Assembly: GCA_907165065.1 (NCBI GenBank)
Contig: OU015544.1
Coordinates: forward strand, 1,054,001 to 1,118,000
Origin: Caprimulgus europaeus
Taxonomy: Eukaryota; Chordata; Aves; Caprimulgiformes; Caprimulgidae
DNA: 64,000 nucleotides
Direction of reading: 5' to 3'
Of this stretch, positions 58,101 to 64,000 are shown in pieces. The notes beneath the pieces were generated by a model. The model ran no database searches and had not been told where the DNA came from. It saw nothing but the letters and a program-made list of their open reading frames with translations. Position 1 is the stretch's first letter. Each line of letters starts with the position of its first letter. A program made the translations under genes and the position numbers.

Positions 58101-60315
58101 AATATGTTTTCAAAGGAAGTCGAACTGGCAGATTCCATGCAGACGCTCTTCCGAGGAAACAGCTTAGCCAGTAAAATAATGACTTTCTGTTTTAAGGTAT
58201 ATTATCTAACCTTTCTGCTACAGATCACTTCAATAACAGGAAAAGTTTAGTAATACAAAACTACAGAACTAACAGTCTTTGATGTTAAGCACTTGAGTAA
58301 CTGGATTAGATTAGAATAGTATGGAGTTGCCTTTGTTTAAGTTAATCTCAGTTCTAACATCTGTTAATTTTAGGGAGTTTTGCTTTTAATATTTTAATGT
58401 TTGATGAACTAGTTCTTGTAGATTTCTCATGCTCAGACCCAACTGAAAAATAAAAATCCTCCTGGAACTAGCCTTTTGCCAAGACCTCATGACTCAACCA
58501 GTTAGGCTTAAGCATACAGTTAGTCCTCGTGAAGGTTTCCATGGCAATGAGTGTTTCATCTTGCCTAGTTTGTATATCTTGCATTGTAAGAGGACTGGTT
58601 TCAATGACAAAAAATGTTTGCAAGATTTGTAGATTTCAACAGAGATTACTAGTTATTTAGGAAGCATACCTATTAGATACAAACAGCTGAATATTTGCAA
58701 AAGTTTCAGTTATCTTACAGTCCTTTCCTAACTAATTTTCATTCATAGTAGGGCTCTCTAAACTTCTGGCTAGTTTTGTTATATGAGTGATTCTGAGGTC
58801 AGTACCAGCTTGAAGACTGTTCCTGATGGTCTTTTTGTAATGGACAATTTAAAGGTGGGGAGACAAACTGGGGGGTCTTGTTAATGCTTCCCTTTCAGTT
58901 TAAAAGGTTGTGTCGTACTGTACAGAGATGGGGTGTTGAGTCACTGTGCTCTAAGACCTAATGTGGTTGTTAAAGTAACCTGTAATTTTCTCTAAATTGG
59001 AAATCAATTAAAATACTTGTAGCAATGGATGGCAGATATGTTTCAAAAGTGAGATTATAATATGGAAACACCAATTATACAGTAATCTGGGTTATGTCAA
59101 AACAAATAAAGTGTTTTCAGGCTCTGAACACTTGGACAACTTCGAAGTGTTCCTGTGAATTGCTGTGTTAATTTGGCCACCTATTCTGATTTTCTTTCTA
59201 CACAGGTATATGGTGCTACCTATTTGCAGAAGCTTTTGGAACCTTTGTTAAGGGCTGTGATCACATCTTCTGAATGGCAGCACGTTAGCTTTGAGGTGGA
59301 TCCAACAAGGTTTGAGATTCAAGGCGGGGGGGCAAATGTATTTCTTTATAAATGTGATTCCCAGTCACTGTGAATATAATAGCATTCCTTTTTCCTTGCT
59401 GGAAATGATTTTTTCATACTTTTCCACTCCTCACTTTACCAGACACATTAATTGTATCTGCAGTCCTTGTACCCAGGGAGAATTGTACAGATCTGTCCTA
59501 CACAGTGAAGTGAGTTTTGCTGCATGTGTCCTCCAAGCCCTGAGAGAGTAGGGAAGGTAGAGAGCTCTTGCAGGACTTCTTGTTAGTTCATACTTTTATG
59601 TAGGCCACTAATGTGGGGATTTCCATTAGTAACAGAAATCATCTGCTTTAGGTCCCTGAATTAATTGCAAAAGCAAGATGGAATGCATGCATGGTGTGGG
59701 TAACATGTTTACTTTAATTTCTCTTGTATCACATCAGGACTTGGATTTGACAACTGTTGTTCTGTTGCTTTGAGTTATCTCTGACTCTTAGAAAAACTTC
59801 AAGTATTCGTCTTTTAAGTAGCTTACCAGAAGACAGGCCTTCTTTTTAATAGTTTAACTCTCAAATGTCTGTGTCTACCTCAAAAGTTCCTTTCAGAGAA
59901 ACCATCAAACTGATAATACAATTACCTGTTGGAATTGTGTGTGCATGTCTTTGCGTGGAACGGTGTGAGAGAATCCCACCTACAGCCATGTGTTTATTAC
60001 TGAGTTTTAAATCAGCTCATGTTTGTAATTCACGTGGTTTAAAATACTGATGGAAACTTTTGCGTAGAAGGTCATCAATATTTCAGTTTACCCTGGAAAA
60101 TGAGGTTACTACCAAGCATATAAGTACAGCTGGTATCCTTTATTTGATTGCTGGCCATACGTTTATGGGTCTGTTTCAGGCTGGAGCCTACAGAAAGCCT
60201 CGAAGAGAACCAGCGGAGTCTCTTGCAAATGACAGAAAAATTTTTTCATGCAATCATTAATTCTTCTTCGGAGTTCCCACCACAGCTTCGCAGTGTGTGC
60301 CATTGTTTATACCAG
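26230..60315 (+). CDS. NF1: NF1, neurofibromin (first 30 coding exons; 3' part outside window)
   Basis: Thirty exons join to 4092 nt, giving 1364 codons that align with human residues 1-1370 without frame conflict. Neurofibromin is a cytosolic and membrane-recruited Ras GTPase-activating protein that switches Ras off. Present here are the N-terminal helical region, the Cys/Ser-rich domain (about residues 543-903), the tubulin-binding segment (from about 1089) and the first half of the RasGAP domain (from about 1192). The arginine finger is Arg1270 (human Arg1276), codon 58152-58154. The rest of the GAP domain and the Sec14-PH module lie beyond 64000. Twenty-eight of 30 exon lengths equal the human ones from memory; exon 17 is five codons and exon 18 one codon shorter. 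Introns not listed separately show nothing beyond splice signals. Confidence 0.98.
31200..31345 (+). repeat. CR1 LINE 3' fragment
   Basis: GGAAAACGTCTTTACTTTGA, then GGGTGACAGCACTGG, GAGGCTGCCCAGAGG, GGTTGTGGAG and CCTTCTCTGGAGA follow the well-known avian CR1 3' region in order, on the plus strand. It is short, diverged and 5'-truncated, as most CR1 copies are. It carries an internal 26-bp duplication (31265-31290 and 31291-31316). Confidence 0.85.
31559..31590. repeat. 32-bp near-perfect palindrome
   Basis: Two 15-base arms, left TCAAATTATAAAGAC (31559-31573) and its exact reverse complement (31576-31590), are separated by TG. It is preceded by short tandem TTTCAAAG units (about 31542-31560). 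Confidence 0.95.
33406..33549 (+). CDS. NF1: NF1 exon 2
   Basis: 144 nt, codons 21-68 (LPIKASQQNTHTKVSTEHNK onward), phase 0 at both ends. The acceptor is TTTGTAG and the donor GTAAGT. Confidence 0.97.
33550..36086 (+). other. NF1: NF1 intron 2 (2.5 kb)
   Basis: Contains a G-rich, GC-elevated stretch at about 33690-34020; the remainder is AT-rich. No exon or repeat family recognised. Confidence 0.7.
36087..36170 (+). CDS. NF1: NF1 exon 3
   Basis: 84 nt, codons 69-96 (RIFGETAEKNLYLSQLIILD onward). The acceptor is TTCTAG and the donor GTGAGT. Confidence 0.97.
36171..38402 (+). other. NF1: NF1 intron 3 (2.2 kb)
   Basis: It has a GC-elevated patch at about 36900-37080 and a small perfect hairpin at 37289-37312. 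Open frames on both strands around 36850-37300 have no recognised similarity. Confidence 0.7.
38403..38593 (+). CDS. NF1: NF1 exon 4
   Basis: 191 nt, codons 97-160 (QPKDTMRLDETMLVKQLLPE onward, ending FSRIST plus two bases of Arg). The donor is GTGGGT. Confidence 0.97.
38594..40797 (+). other. NF1: NF1 intron 4 (2.2 kb)
   Basis: Ordinary intron composition; nothing recognised. Confidence 0.6.
40798..40904 (+). CDS. NF1: NF1 exon 5
   Basis: 107 nt (LQELTVCSEDNADVHDIELL onward). The acceptor is TTTTTAG and the donor G|GTATGA (phase 1). Confidence 0.97.
41143..41210 (+). CDS. NF1: NF1 exon 6
   Basis: 68 nt (ETVFKFKALKKVAQLAVINS, then LEK). The acceptor is CTTTACAG and the donor GTAAGT. Confidence 0.97.
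41456..41531 (+). CDS. NF1: NF1 exon 7
   Basis: 76 nt (AFWNWVENYPDEFTKLYQTP onward). The acceptor is ATCTGCAG and the donor G|GTAAGG (phase 1). The junction codon with exon 8 is GAT, Asp, where human has Glu. Confidence 0.97.
42060..42217 (+). CDS. NF1: NF1 exon 8
   Basis: 158 nt (CAEKLFDLVDGFAESTKRKA onward, ending VVEETKMNK). The acceptor is TTTCTGCAG and the donor GTAAGA. Confidence 0.97.
42540..42713 (+). CDS. NF1: NF1 exon 9
   Basis: 174 nt, codons 297-354 (KLFLDNLRKALAGHSGSRQL onward). The acceptor is TTCTGCAG and the donor GTAAAA. Confidence 0.97.
42895..43017 (+). CDS. NF1: NF1 exon 10
   Basis: 123 nt, codons 355-395 (NLLFNPSKPFSRGNQNADVD onward). The acceptor is ATATATAG and the donor GTGAGA. 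Confidence 0.97.
43317..43391 (+). CDS. NF1: NF1 exon 11
   Basis: 75 nt, codons 396-420 (ICLAQNSPSTFHYVLVNSLH, then RIITN). The acceptor is ATTGTAG and the donor GTAAGT. Confidence 0.97.
43953..44084 (+). CDS. NF1: NF1 exon 12
   Basis: 132 nt, codons 421-464 (SALDWWPRIDAVYCHSVELR onward, ending AIRMTP). It is GC-richer than the flanking introns. The donor is GTAAGG. Confidence 0.97.
45009..45166. repeat. Imperfect inverted repeat (fold-back) in NF1 intron 12
   Basis: The core arms GTAACTACCGCAGAAAAG (45062-45079) and CTTTTCTGTGCGTAGTTAC (45096-45114) pair over about 18-20 bases around a short loop. Weaker complementarity continues outward: TGAC with GTCA, CCTCT with AGAGG, and GCATG (45022-45026) with CATGC (45149-45153), giving an approximately 150-base hairpin. 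It could be a non-autonomous terminal-inverted-repeat element, an inverted duplication or a small-RNA hairpin. Confidence 0.6.
46150..46181. repeat. Compound (CA)n(TA)n microsatellite
   Basis: About ten CA units are followed by about six TA units, after a short TGTGTGTATA lead-in. Confidence 0.95.
47067..47201 (+). CDS. NF1: NF1 exon 13
   Basis: 135 nt, codons 465-509 (SLTFKEKMTSLKFKEKPTDL onward). The acceptor is TCCATCAG and the donor GTAAGT. Confidence 0.97.
47749..47862 (+). CDS. NF1: NF1 exon 14
   Basis: 114 nt, codons 510-547 (NPRKQGPETQGSTAELITGL onward). The Cys/Ser-rich domain begins about here. The donor is GTAAGG. Confidence 0.97.
48547..48626 (+). CDS. NF1: NF1 exon 15
   Basis: 80 nt (ALLVLHQLDSIDLWNPDAPI onward). 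The acceptor is GCATTCAG and the donor AG|GTATGT (phase 2). Confidence 0.97.
48627..49972 (+). other. NF1: NF1 intron 15 (1.3 kb)
   Basis: It has a GC-elevated pocket at about 49700-49810 in AT-rich surroundings. No exon recognised. Confidence 0.6.
49973..50096 (+). CDS. NF1: NF1 exon 16
   Basis: 124 nt (SQMLFYICKKLTSHQMLSST onward). The acceptor is TTGCTGCAG and the donor GTAAGT. Confidence 0.97.
50097..51539 (+). other. NF1: NF1 intron 16 (1.4 kb)
   Basis: AT-rich, with a T run at about 50292-50307. No RNA gene or exon supported. Confidence 0.6.
51540..51680 (+). CDS. NF1: NF1 exon 17 (five codons shorter than human)
   Basis: 141 nt, codons 616-662 (QSDRSSCHFLFVYDVSGGGT, then SQMSLDHEEMIRCPGATLRK onward). 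The middle differs strongly from human, where the segment reads about FYGVGCDIPSSGN. Splice sites are normal (TTGGTAG and GTAAGT). Confidence 0.95.
52347..52593 (+). CDS. NF1: NF1 exon 18
   Basis: 247 nt (ESTAGCSGTPICRQAQTKLE onward, ending NMMST). It is one codon shorter than human (TP for TPP). The acceptor is TTTCCCAAG, with AAG instead of CAG; the donor is G|GTAAGA (phase 1). Cys-rich core: FRHLCEEADIRCGVDE. Confidence 0.96.
52919..52992 (+). CDS. NF1: NF1 exon 19
   Basis: 74 nt (GRAALQKRVMALLRRIEHPT onward). The acceptor is CTCTGTAG and the donor GTAAAC. Confidence 0.97.
53101..53184 (+). CDS. NF1: NF1 exon 20
   Basis: 84 nt, codons 770-797 (AWEDTHAKWEQATKLILNYP onward). The acceptor is TATTTTAG and the donor GTGACT. 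Confidence 0.97.
53460..53615 (+). repeat. Probable old CR1/L3-type LINE 3' remnant in NF1 intron 20
   Basis: GGACGTTTTTAAACAAGCTG, then GGTTATGATTTGAAT, GACCAGGGAATTGACTGG and CCCTTCAGTCCCTTCTGGCC follow the order of the 3' end of ancient amniote CR1-like LINEs (GATGTTTTTAA ... GGTCCCTTCCAGCC). Strongly diverged. Confidence 0.5.
53796..54236 (+). CDS. NF1: NF1 exon 21 (largest, 441 nt)
   Basis: Codons 798-944 (VTESLHKTIVKRRMSHVSGG onward, ending NTISKFFDSQGQ). It covers the C-terminal part of the Cys/Ser-rich domain, including the serine-bearing RRMSHVSGGG and ERKGSMISM segments. The donor is GTAAAG. Confidence 0.98.
54646..54785 (+). CDS. NF1: NF1 exon 22
   Basis: 140 nt (VLLTETNTQFVEQTIAIMKN onward, ending MMLNLV plus two bases). 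The acceptor is CCTGTAG and the donor AG|GTAAGA (phase 2). Confidence 0.97.
55089..55211 (+). CDS. NF1: NF1 exon 23
   Basis: 123 nt (RYVRVLGNLVHAIQIKTKLC onward, ending CQEMKF). The acceptor is TTCTTCAG and the donor AG|GTAAGT (phase 2). Confidence 0.97.
55637..55720 (+). CDS. NF1: NF1 exon 24
   Basis: 84 nt (NKMVEYLTDWVMGTSNQATD, then EDVKCLT). The acceptor is TGTAACAG and the donor AG|GTAGGA. Confidence 0.97.
56250..56366 (+). CDS. NF1: NF1 exon 25
   Basis: 117 nt (DLDQASMEAVVSLLAGLPLQ onward). The acceptor is TTTTTCAG and the donor AA|GTAAAT, an AA rather than AG exon end (phase 2). The tubulin-binding segment begins near the end of this exon. Confidence 0.97.
56918..57099 (+). CDS. NF1: NF1 exon 26
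   Basis: 182 nt (YFTLFMNLLNDCSEVEDESA onward, ending GLMHSI). It contains GGRKRGMSRRLASLR, a basic segment of the tubulin-binding region. The donor is G|GTAAAG (phase 1). Confidence 0.97.
57205..57416 (+). CDS. NF1: NF1 exon 27
   Basis: 212 nt (GLGYHKDLQTRATFMEVLTK onward, ending VPCSQW). The RasGAP domain begins inside this exon (about residue 1192). The donor is GTAAGT. Confidence 0.97.
58035..58196 (+). CDS. NF1: NF1 exon 28 (RasGAP arginine finger)
   Basis: 162 nt, codons 1231-1284 (DELARVLVTLFDSRHLLYQL onward). LFRGNSLASK carries the catalytic arginine finger, Arg1270, equal to human Arg1276, codon CGA at 58152-58154. The acceptor is TCTTAAG, an AAG acceptor; the donor is GTATAT. Confidence 0.98.
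59206..59309 (+). CDS. NF1: NF1 exon 29
   Basis: 104 nt (VYGATYLQKLLEPLLRAVIT, then SSEWQHVSFEVDPT and two bases). The donor AG|GTTTGA is weak. Arg1300 (human Arg1306) is encoded by AGG at 59251-59253, not CGA. Confidence 0.96.
60180..60315 (+). CDS. NF1: NF1 exon 30 (last in window)
   Basis: 136 nt (LEPTESLEENQRSLLQMTEK onward, ending SVCHCLYQ). The acceptor is CTGTTTCAG and the donor GTATGC, phase 0. In other vertebrates the next exon is either the 63-nt alternative exon 23a (type II GAP) or the VVSQRFPQ exon. Confidence 0.97.
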
Positions 60316-63300
60316 GTATGCTGCAGTGGTTGCCTGCCCCTGAACTTTGGGGTTTGTGTGGATAATTCCAGCAGTGTGGAGCTTGATCCAGTAGTGGGTG
60401 CACAGGGGGTGTTTCTGAAAGACTCTTGTCAGGTGTTTATTAAGTAACAGGAATCTAAATGTAGGGAATGAGTGGTGGTTTAAGACTTGGGTTGGCAATA
60501 AGGAGGTGACTAAACATTTTTTTAAGGAGTTGAATCACAGCTAAGAACTCAGACCTAATAAGGTGGCAATAATCTCCACTTCAGCCTCTCTGTAGGAGGC
60601 TGAAGATGAACTGGGGAGGCAGTGGTTATGCTCACTCTTATCAGTTTGTTATATGGGCCATCTATAGGGAATGTAGCAAAAGGGGAAAATAAAAAATTAC
60701 TGCTGGGCTGAGAGAATGCAAAACTGTGTTTTGAATATAGAAACAGTGTACTTGTTTTCTTTTATACAGCATCAGTTAAATCAGAAATCAAGTTACTTAA
60801 TTATCTAAAAGTCTTATGGATCACACCTTTGATAGACCTTAACTTTGTGAATAAAACAGCTACTTGTCCACTTACTGACTCTAGGTAGTTCACTGCATAA
60901 AAATAGAGGCAACTTCTTCAAGAGTATTTTTCTCTGAAGTAAATTTTTCCAAAAATTGTCTATGAAATGTATTTTTTGGGTCCTTGCTCCAGGAATATTA
61001 TTTAGTCCATTACAGGGGGGCACAATCTTACACTTTCTGTCTTTGTTAGAAAAGCAGGTTCAAGAGGATGTAAGAGGCTCATAAGAGAAAACCTGTATGG
61101 TCTTCAGTAGGACCAAGGCAGTTACAAGTCCTCAATTTTAGAAACTGTGGATTGAAGATGAGTATAATGAAAGGAAGTAGACTTATCAAATGCTATTTAC
61201 TCTATGTGGTAGAGAATTGTTTGTGGTTTTATGTGCTTCCCCAAAGAAGATCATTTGTGGGTGAGGTCAGGAGAGTGCATCCTTCAGGCTTTATGCTGGT
61301 CACACTCAGTGTCGTGTCTCGTAATCATCTGCAAGCAGGAGTCTCTAGGCTGCTGCAGGCAGCTCTCAGGAAAGCCAGTAACTCGTGCTGGGCAGGAGCT
61401 CCACTGGCTTAGGATTGGGTAAATAACATTAGCCTTGTCACTGGGATGCTGCAGGTGCTCTGTGTGATAGGTTCTTGCATTTGAGAGGTAGAAGGACAAC
61501 AGGAATCCATTCTGGTCTGCAAAGTAAAATATCTGCCATCTGCTCTGGGCAGCAGGTTCTGATGGAGGTACTCCTGCCTGTCAGAGCCTGGAGTACATTA
61601 TTGCTGTACTTTGGTTAAGTGGCAGACCAGACATTTTGCAAACACAGAGCATTGAGGAATTCATCAGGTCAATAAGAAGAAGAGAACCTGGAAGAGACAG
61701 ATAAATATATTTATAGAGTTATTTTAAAGAGGCAAATTACAGAGACTGACTTCTATTTGTGGGTAGAACTTTAGTGCTGTCACACAAACCTTGGAAGGTT
61801 ACCAAGCTGAGACCACCCTCTTCTTCCTTGTTTCTGGTATCATTTATAAATGATGCTTGAAGAGAAGAAACCTTCCCAAGTGGTGCCCTGTCCTCTGTAG
61901 AGTAAGTCCTTCTCTAGCAGTGCCCTCCTGGCCACCTCCTGTTCAAGTACCTGCATTCCCTGGCCACCATCCCCAGGCCTGGCGTGCCCACAGGTCTCTC
62001 TCTTGCTCCCTGTGTGTTTTGGGTGGATTTAGCTGCTGCTAAAAGTTCCAGTGGGAGATACTCCTGCTGCCCTCAGGGCTCATAGGAAATACAATTTCCA
62101 GTCTGTGATTCTCAGAACTTGGAGGTGAGAACCAGTGAGTTGTGTGTGGTGGCTGTTGTGGATCTTGAGTTATTCCTGTTGGAACAAAGGAGCTGTGCAA
62201 ATGATGTGCCTTTGTTTCTGCTGTAACAACTTGTGTTAATGGCTTCCAAAGCCAGCAGTTTCTCTTTGTGACAGTGGCTGTGTTTGGGTTGGCTGGGGAT
62301 GGTCTTGGAGGGGTTTTTTGTTTGTTTTTTTTAAACTGGGAAATGAGGGAGCAGGTTGGTCTCAAATGGTCACCGTCCCTCTGACACTGACTGGGAGTGC
62401 ATTTGAGAGTGTCACACCCAGCCCTGATTGTTGCTTCTTTTATTTGCCCTTACACTGTCCACCATCTTTCCTAGAACTGCTTTTCCATGCTGTTACGAGG
62501 GTGTGTTAGGTTTATTTCCATTTCAGGGATACGTTACTAGAAATTATTTCTATGCAAACCATTTTTAATTTCTACATGAAATGGAATTACTGAAACGTAA
62601 TCACCAGTGGGCAGTGCCAGAGATTCTTCTCTGGAAGCATATCAAGTCTGTTTGCTTTATCCTTATTGTTTTTGGTTTTTTTCTTTGGTAACAAGGGTAA
62701 TTTGTTCCTGAAAGAGCTGATTTACTGGCAGATGCACTAGTGGTATCGACTGATAGGCGGTTTCAGAGTTTACTATTTAAACTGTTTCTATTAACACATA
62801 TATTTGCATACAAATATATATTCCTCACAAATAGTGTAATAATTCATTCTGTACTTTCAAATTCCAGAGAGTTTTGAAGAGTCTGGCCTTTATCTGAGAA
62901 AAAGTACAATTAAAAACTGAATTTTGGGGGGTATAAATCCATTTTTATCATAAGAACCAAATATGTGATTTTTGTAAGGTCACTTCGTTTTTTATAAGGT
63001 GAATGGGTTTCATCCCAAGCAGTAGTGTAATGGTAAATGGGACTGAATTTTGTAGTGCCTTTTTATGCTTTGAGTTTTAAAGTAAATCTGTGTGCAAAAA
63101 CCACTCACCTGATGTGTTCTGTAAATGGTTCGTAGCTAACTTTAACTCTTTGTCACATTCTGAAGTTGTAGCCATTCTCCTCCAGTTCCAGTTTGTGTGA
63201 TACTCCAAAGATTATTTGGGCTGTTGGTGCATGGTTGCTCTCAGACTGCTAAATGCTGCTTCCTGTTGCCACAGCTCCAGGTCCTGCTTGCTGCAGGGCT

Positions 63301-64000
63301 TCTCAGCGATGCTGATTTACAGTTGAGGTGGAGGATGTAGGCTTGAGCTCCAAGGCCACAACGTACTGTAGGGCTGCTGCACTACAGCTTGGCTCAGATC
63401 CTGGGGGGACACTGAGAGAATGTGGTGCTGCTTGGTGGGTCCCTTTGCATTTCAGTGGAATAAGCACAGTCAAGTCAGATATCTCGATGTGGAAATCTAT
63501 AATAAATTAATATAGACCCACTGGCTTTTTTCTTCCTGTTTCCACAGAGTGGTTTATGGCAGAGTTTAGCTATTAAAGTAGTAATAACCATGATGATCCA
63601 CAGATCTAACTAAATTGAAGGACACACAGAGAAACATTGGGGAGATTTAAAACTCTAAATTTATTTTTAAAGTAATATATATTACAAAGGTATAACACTT
63701 TACTATTTTTACTATTAAAATTATTTGGGGATGGTGAAATATATTTGAAAGCTGAATATACCATTTAATGCCCAATATTGTGTATCATGAGCACATGAAT
63801 GTGGTTTGACTTTTAATCTAGCCAGAAATAGTAGAAATGATTGAAACACAACATTTGCTTGTTTTGTATTTAGTGCTTTGTAAATAAGATGTAATAAAAC
63901 TGTGGAATAAAAACTCCATCATCAGTCTTTAGTTTATATATTTCATTTTCTGTTGGTTATGTTTGTTACATTTTACTGTGTAATTTATGTACAAGTCAAC
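60316..64000 (+). other. NF1: NF1 intron 30, 5' part (3.7 kb in window)
   Basis: Neither the alternative 63-nt exon 23a (ATCHSLLNKATVKEKKENKK) nor the VVSQRFPQ exon is found. The rest is AT-rich, with a small perfect hairpin at 62798-62819. No other gene recognised. Confidence 0.75.

Noticed and set aside
62798-62819. AT-rich 9-bp hairpin
   Set aside because: Simple AT-rich sequence; expected by chance.
1-64000. Search for retrovirus-like, Polinton-like or other capsid/envelope-bearing fossils
   Set aside because: No LTR pair or viral-type coding remnants recognised by eye on either strand.

Overview
The window is vertebrate nuclear DNA, most likely from a bird. The evidence is a degraded CR1 LINE tail, short introns, two sharp CpG-island promoters in AT-rich surroundings, and protein sequences very close to, but distinct from, the mammalian orthologues. 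Bird is an inference. No bacterial-style genes, rRNA, tRNA, CRISPR array or retrovirus-like element was recognised.

Layout: (1) Positions 1-7636, minus strand, carry WSB1, a WD40/SOCS-box substrate receptor of a ubiquitin ligase. Eight coding exons are present; the last exon, with the SOCS box, lies beyond position 1. (2) Positions about 7290-8130 are the WSB1 CpG-island promoter, with a YY1-type site. (3) Positions about 8130-25540 are a 17-kb intergenic stretch with no gene I can support. It holds an old interspersed-repeat fragment, a 19-bp x 4 minisatellite, purine/pyrimidine tracts and two AT-rich blocks with POU/SOX-type motifs. (4) Positions about 25540-26800 are the NF1 CpG-island promoter and 5' leader, with paired NRF1-type sites, an ETS site and two overlapping mini-uORFs. 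(5) Positions 26230 to the window end, plus strand, carry NF1 (neurofibromin): 30 consecutive coding exons, 4092 nt or 1364 codons, all joined in frame. They run from the initiator Met to the middle of the RasGAP domain and include the arginine finger. The last 3.7 kb is the start of the next intron.

The two genes are transcribed divergently and share no promoter (about 18.6 kb between start codons). WSB1 acts in Elongin-Cullin ubiquitin ligases; NF1 is a Ras GTPase-activating protein. No functional link is implied by the sequence. In human the two genes are several megabases apart on 17q11, so direct adjacency here reflects a different or older gene order.

Exon borders were set by reading the protein against the remembered human orthologues, requiring splice sites and checking that phases add up. 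For NF1, 28 of 30 exon lengths equal the human lengths as I remember them. Main observations for follow-up: an imperfect fold-back in NF1 intron 12, a 32-bp near-perfect palindrome in NF1 intron 1, a likely GC-AG intron in WSB1, loss of the CGA codon that is C-to-U edited in human NF1 mRNA, overlapping uORFs in the NF1 leader, and a five-codon contraction in NF1 exon 17.
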